This document shows, piece by piece, positions 63,134 to 64,000 of a DNA stretch of 64,000 nt (positions are counted from its first letter, which is position 1; each line of letters starts with the position of its first letter). The stretch covers positions 248,001 to 312,000 of the forward strand of contig NZ_WOAC01000001.1 of NCBI RefSeq assembly GCF_009749525.1, read 5' to 3'. Source of the stretch: Mesorhizobium xinjiangense (GTDB lineage: Bacteria; Pseudomonadota; Alphaproteobacteria; Rhizobiales; Rhizobiaceae). The position numbers and the translations under genes are program-made. The notes under the pieces are model-generated. The model made no database searches. It was not told the origin of the DNA and was given only the letters and a program-made list of their open reading frames with translations.

Positions 63134-64000
63134 CGTCCGGCTCCGCCGAACAGGCCCTGCGGGCGCCACAGGAGAATGGCGAGGAAGATGGCGTAGGTGG
63201 CCGCCAGCGTCAGGCCGGGATCGATATAGCTCGCCACCCCCGTCTCGACGAGGCCCAGGATCAGACCGGCCGACAGCGCGCCGAGCAGATTGCCCACCCC
63301 GCCCATGATGACGACGATCAGGGCCTTCATGGTGAAGACGACCCCGGATGTGGCGGTGAAGGTCTGGTACATGGAAATGACGACACCGCCGGCCGCCGCC
63401 AGCGCGCCGCCAAGCGCGAAGGCGAAGCGCGCAGTGCGGTTGACGTCGATGCCGACCAGCGGCGCGTTCTGCGGCGCCACAGCGACGGCACGCAGCGCCG
63501 TGCCCCAGCGGGTGCGCGTCAAAAGGAGATAGAGCGTCAGGCCGATGGTAAGCGCGAGCACGAAGGCCAGAAGCCGGTTGGCCGCGACATTGGCGCCCAG
63601 GATCGTCACCGGAACGTTGAGGAACGAATAGCTCATATAGTTGCTGCCGAAGATCACCAGCATGACGCCCTGGATGACGAAAAGCAGACCGAAAGTGGCA
63701 AGGATGGAATCGATCTCCAGGTTGCCGCGGTCCTGCGAGCGGGCGACCAGCGGCCGCATCATAAGCCCGTAGACGATGTAGCCGAAGACGAAGCCGCCCG
63801 GCAGGACAAGAAGCATTCCGAGGAGCGGATTGACGCCCAGCGCGCCTTGCAGGAGGTACGCCGCGAAGGCGGCCGCGATGATGGTCTCGCCATAGGCGAG
63901 GTTCATGATGCGGGCGATGCCGTATTGCAGGGTCAACCCCATCGCGACGAGCGCGTAGGTGCCCCCCAGCACCAGCCCTGCAATCAAAACGTTGATGAGC
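63130..64000 (-). CDS. livH: Branched-chain-type ABC transporter permease (LivH), 5' end outside the window
   Basis: About 290 codons are visible. The reading frame is open to the window edge, reading LINVLIAGLVLGGTYALVAMG at the left end of the protein, which indicates only a few residues are missing. Further marks are IMNLAYGETIIAAAFAAYLL and GVVFTMKALIVVIMGGVGNLLGA. It forms the channel with LivM. The binding protein expected for this system is not in the window and probably lies upstream beyond 64000. Confidence 0.92.
   Translation of the reverse strand, partial: LINVLIAGLVLGGTYALVAMGLTLQYGIARIMNLAYGETIIAAAFAAYLLQGALGVNPLLGMLLVLPGGFVFGYIVYGLMMRPLVARSQDRGNLEIDSILATFGLLFVIQGVMLVIFGSNYMSYSFLNVPVTILGANVAANRLLAFVLALTIGLTLYLLLTRTRWGTALRAVAVAPQNAPLVGIDVNRTARFAFALGGALAAAGGVVISMYQTFTATSGVVFTMKALIVVIMGGVGNLLGALSAGLILGLVETGVASYIDPGLTLAATYAIFLAILLWRPQGLFGGAGR

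Overview
The window looks like chromosomal DNA from a GC-rich alphaproteobacterium of the Hyphomicrobiales (Rhizobiales), most likely Phyllobacteriaceae (Mesorhizobium, Aquamicrobium or Nitratireductor type). The grounds are high third-position GC, a density of ABC and TRAP uptake systems typical of soil and rhizosphere bacteria, a coxMNOP-type cytochrome oxidase operon as known from Bradyrhizobium, and palindromic intergenic repeats of the rhizobial kind. I could run no database search, so genus and substrate assignments are inferences.

Layout. 1-1643: part of an exported protein that enters a trypsin-like protease domain at the window edge, then tRNA-Gly(GCC) with its terminator; the protein gene looks poorer in GC than the rest. 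1973-4542: housekeeping genes (prolyl-tRNA editing deacylase, thioredoxin-TPR protein, Lon N-domain protein, Trm112-like protein). 4534-8494 (minus): polyamine-type ABC transporter. 8828-13356 (plus): terminal oxidase operon coxM-N-O-P plus subunit IV, followed by a DUF2189 membrane protein and a soluble cytochrome c. 15082-25660: IclR regulator diverging from a peptide operon of an M81 (MlrC-like) metallopeptidase, a complete Dpp/Opp-type ABC transporter and two M20 peptidases.

25716-34494: a CUT1 sugar ABC operon (minus) with an aldo-keto reductase, a Gfo/Idh/MocA oxidoreductase and a TIM-barrel protein, diverging from a LacI regulator; two copies of one 14-bp operator flank the divergent promoters. 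34598-35819: an MFS transporter behind a MerR/SoxR-like long-spacer promoter. 35891-44631 (minus): a uronate operon of uxaC, a TRAP transporter, a GntR regulator, kduI, kduD and kdgF, with gnd downstream. 44789-49067 (minus): an RND efflux pump and its adaptor. 49419-51893: a cystine-type amino-acid ABC transporter. 51916-58180: a second TRAP operon ending in an IclR gene and diverging from a ThDP-dependent enzyme and a dihydroxyacetophenone-dioxygenase-like cupin; a perfect 11-bp-arm palindrome sits in the shared promoter. 58354-64000 (minus): an SDR dehydrogenase, an aldehyde dehydrogenase and a Liv-type branched-chain ABC transporter (livF, livG, livM, partial livH) running off the window.

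The region is thus mainly a catabolic island-like stretch of self-contained uptake-plus-degradation operons, each with its own regulator beside or inside it. A recurring architectural theme is a strong RNA hairpin or palindromic repeat directly after the gene for the solute-binding protein: five of the six transporter operons whose binding-protein gene is in the window show it. No CRISPR array, prophage, transposase or rRNA was seen.
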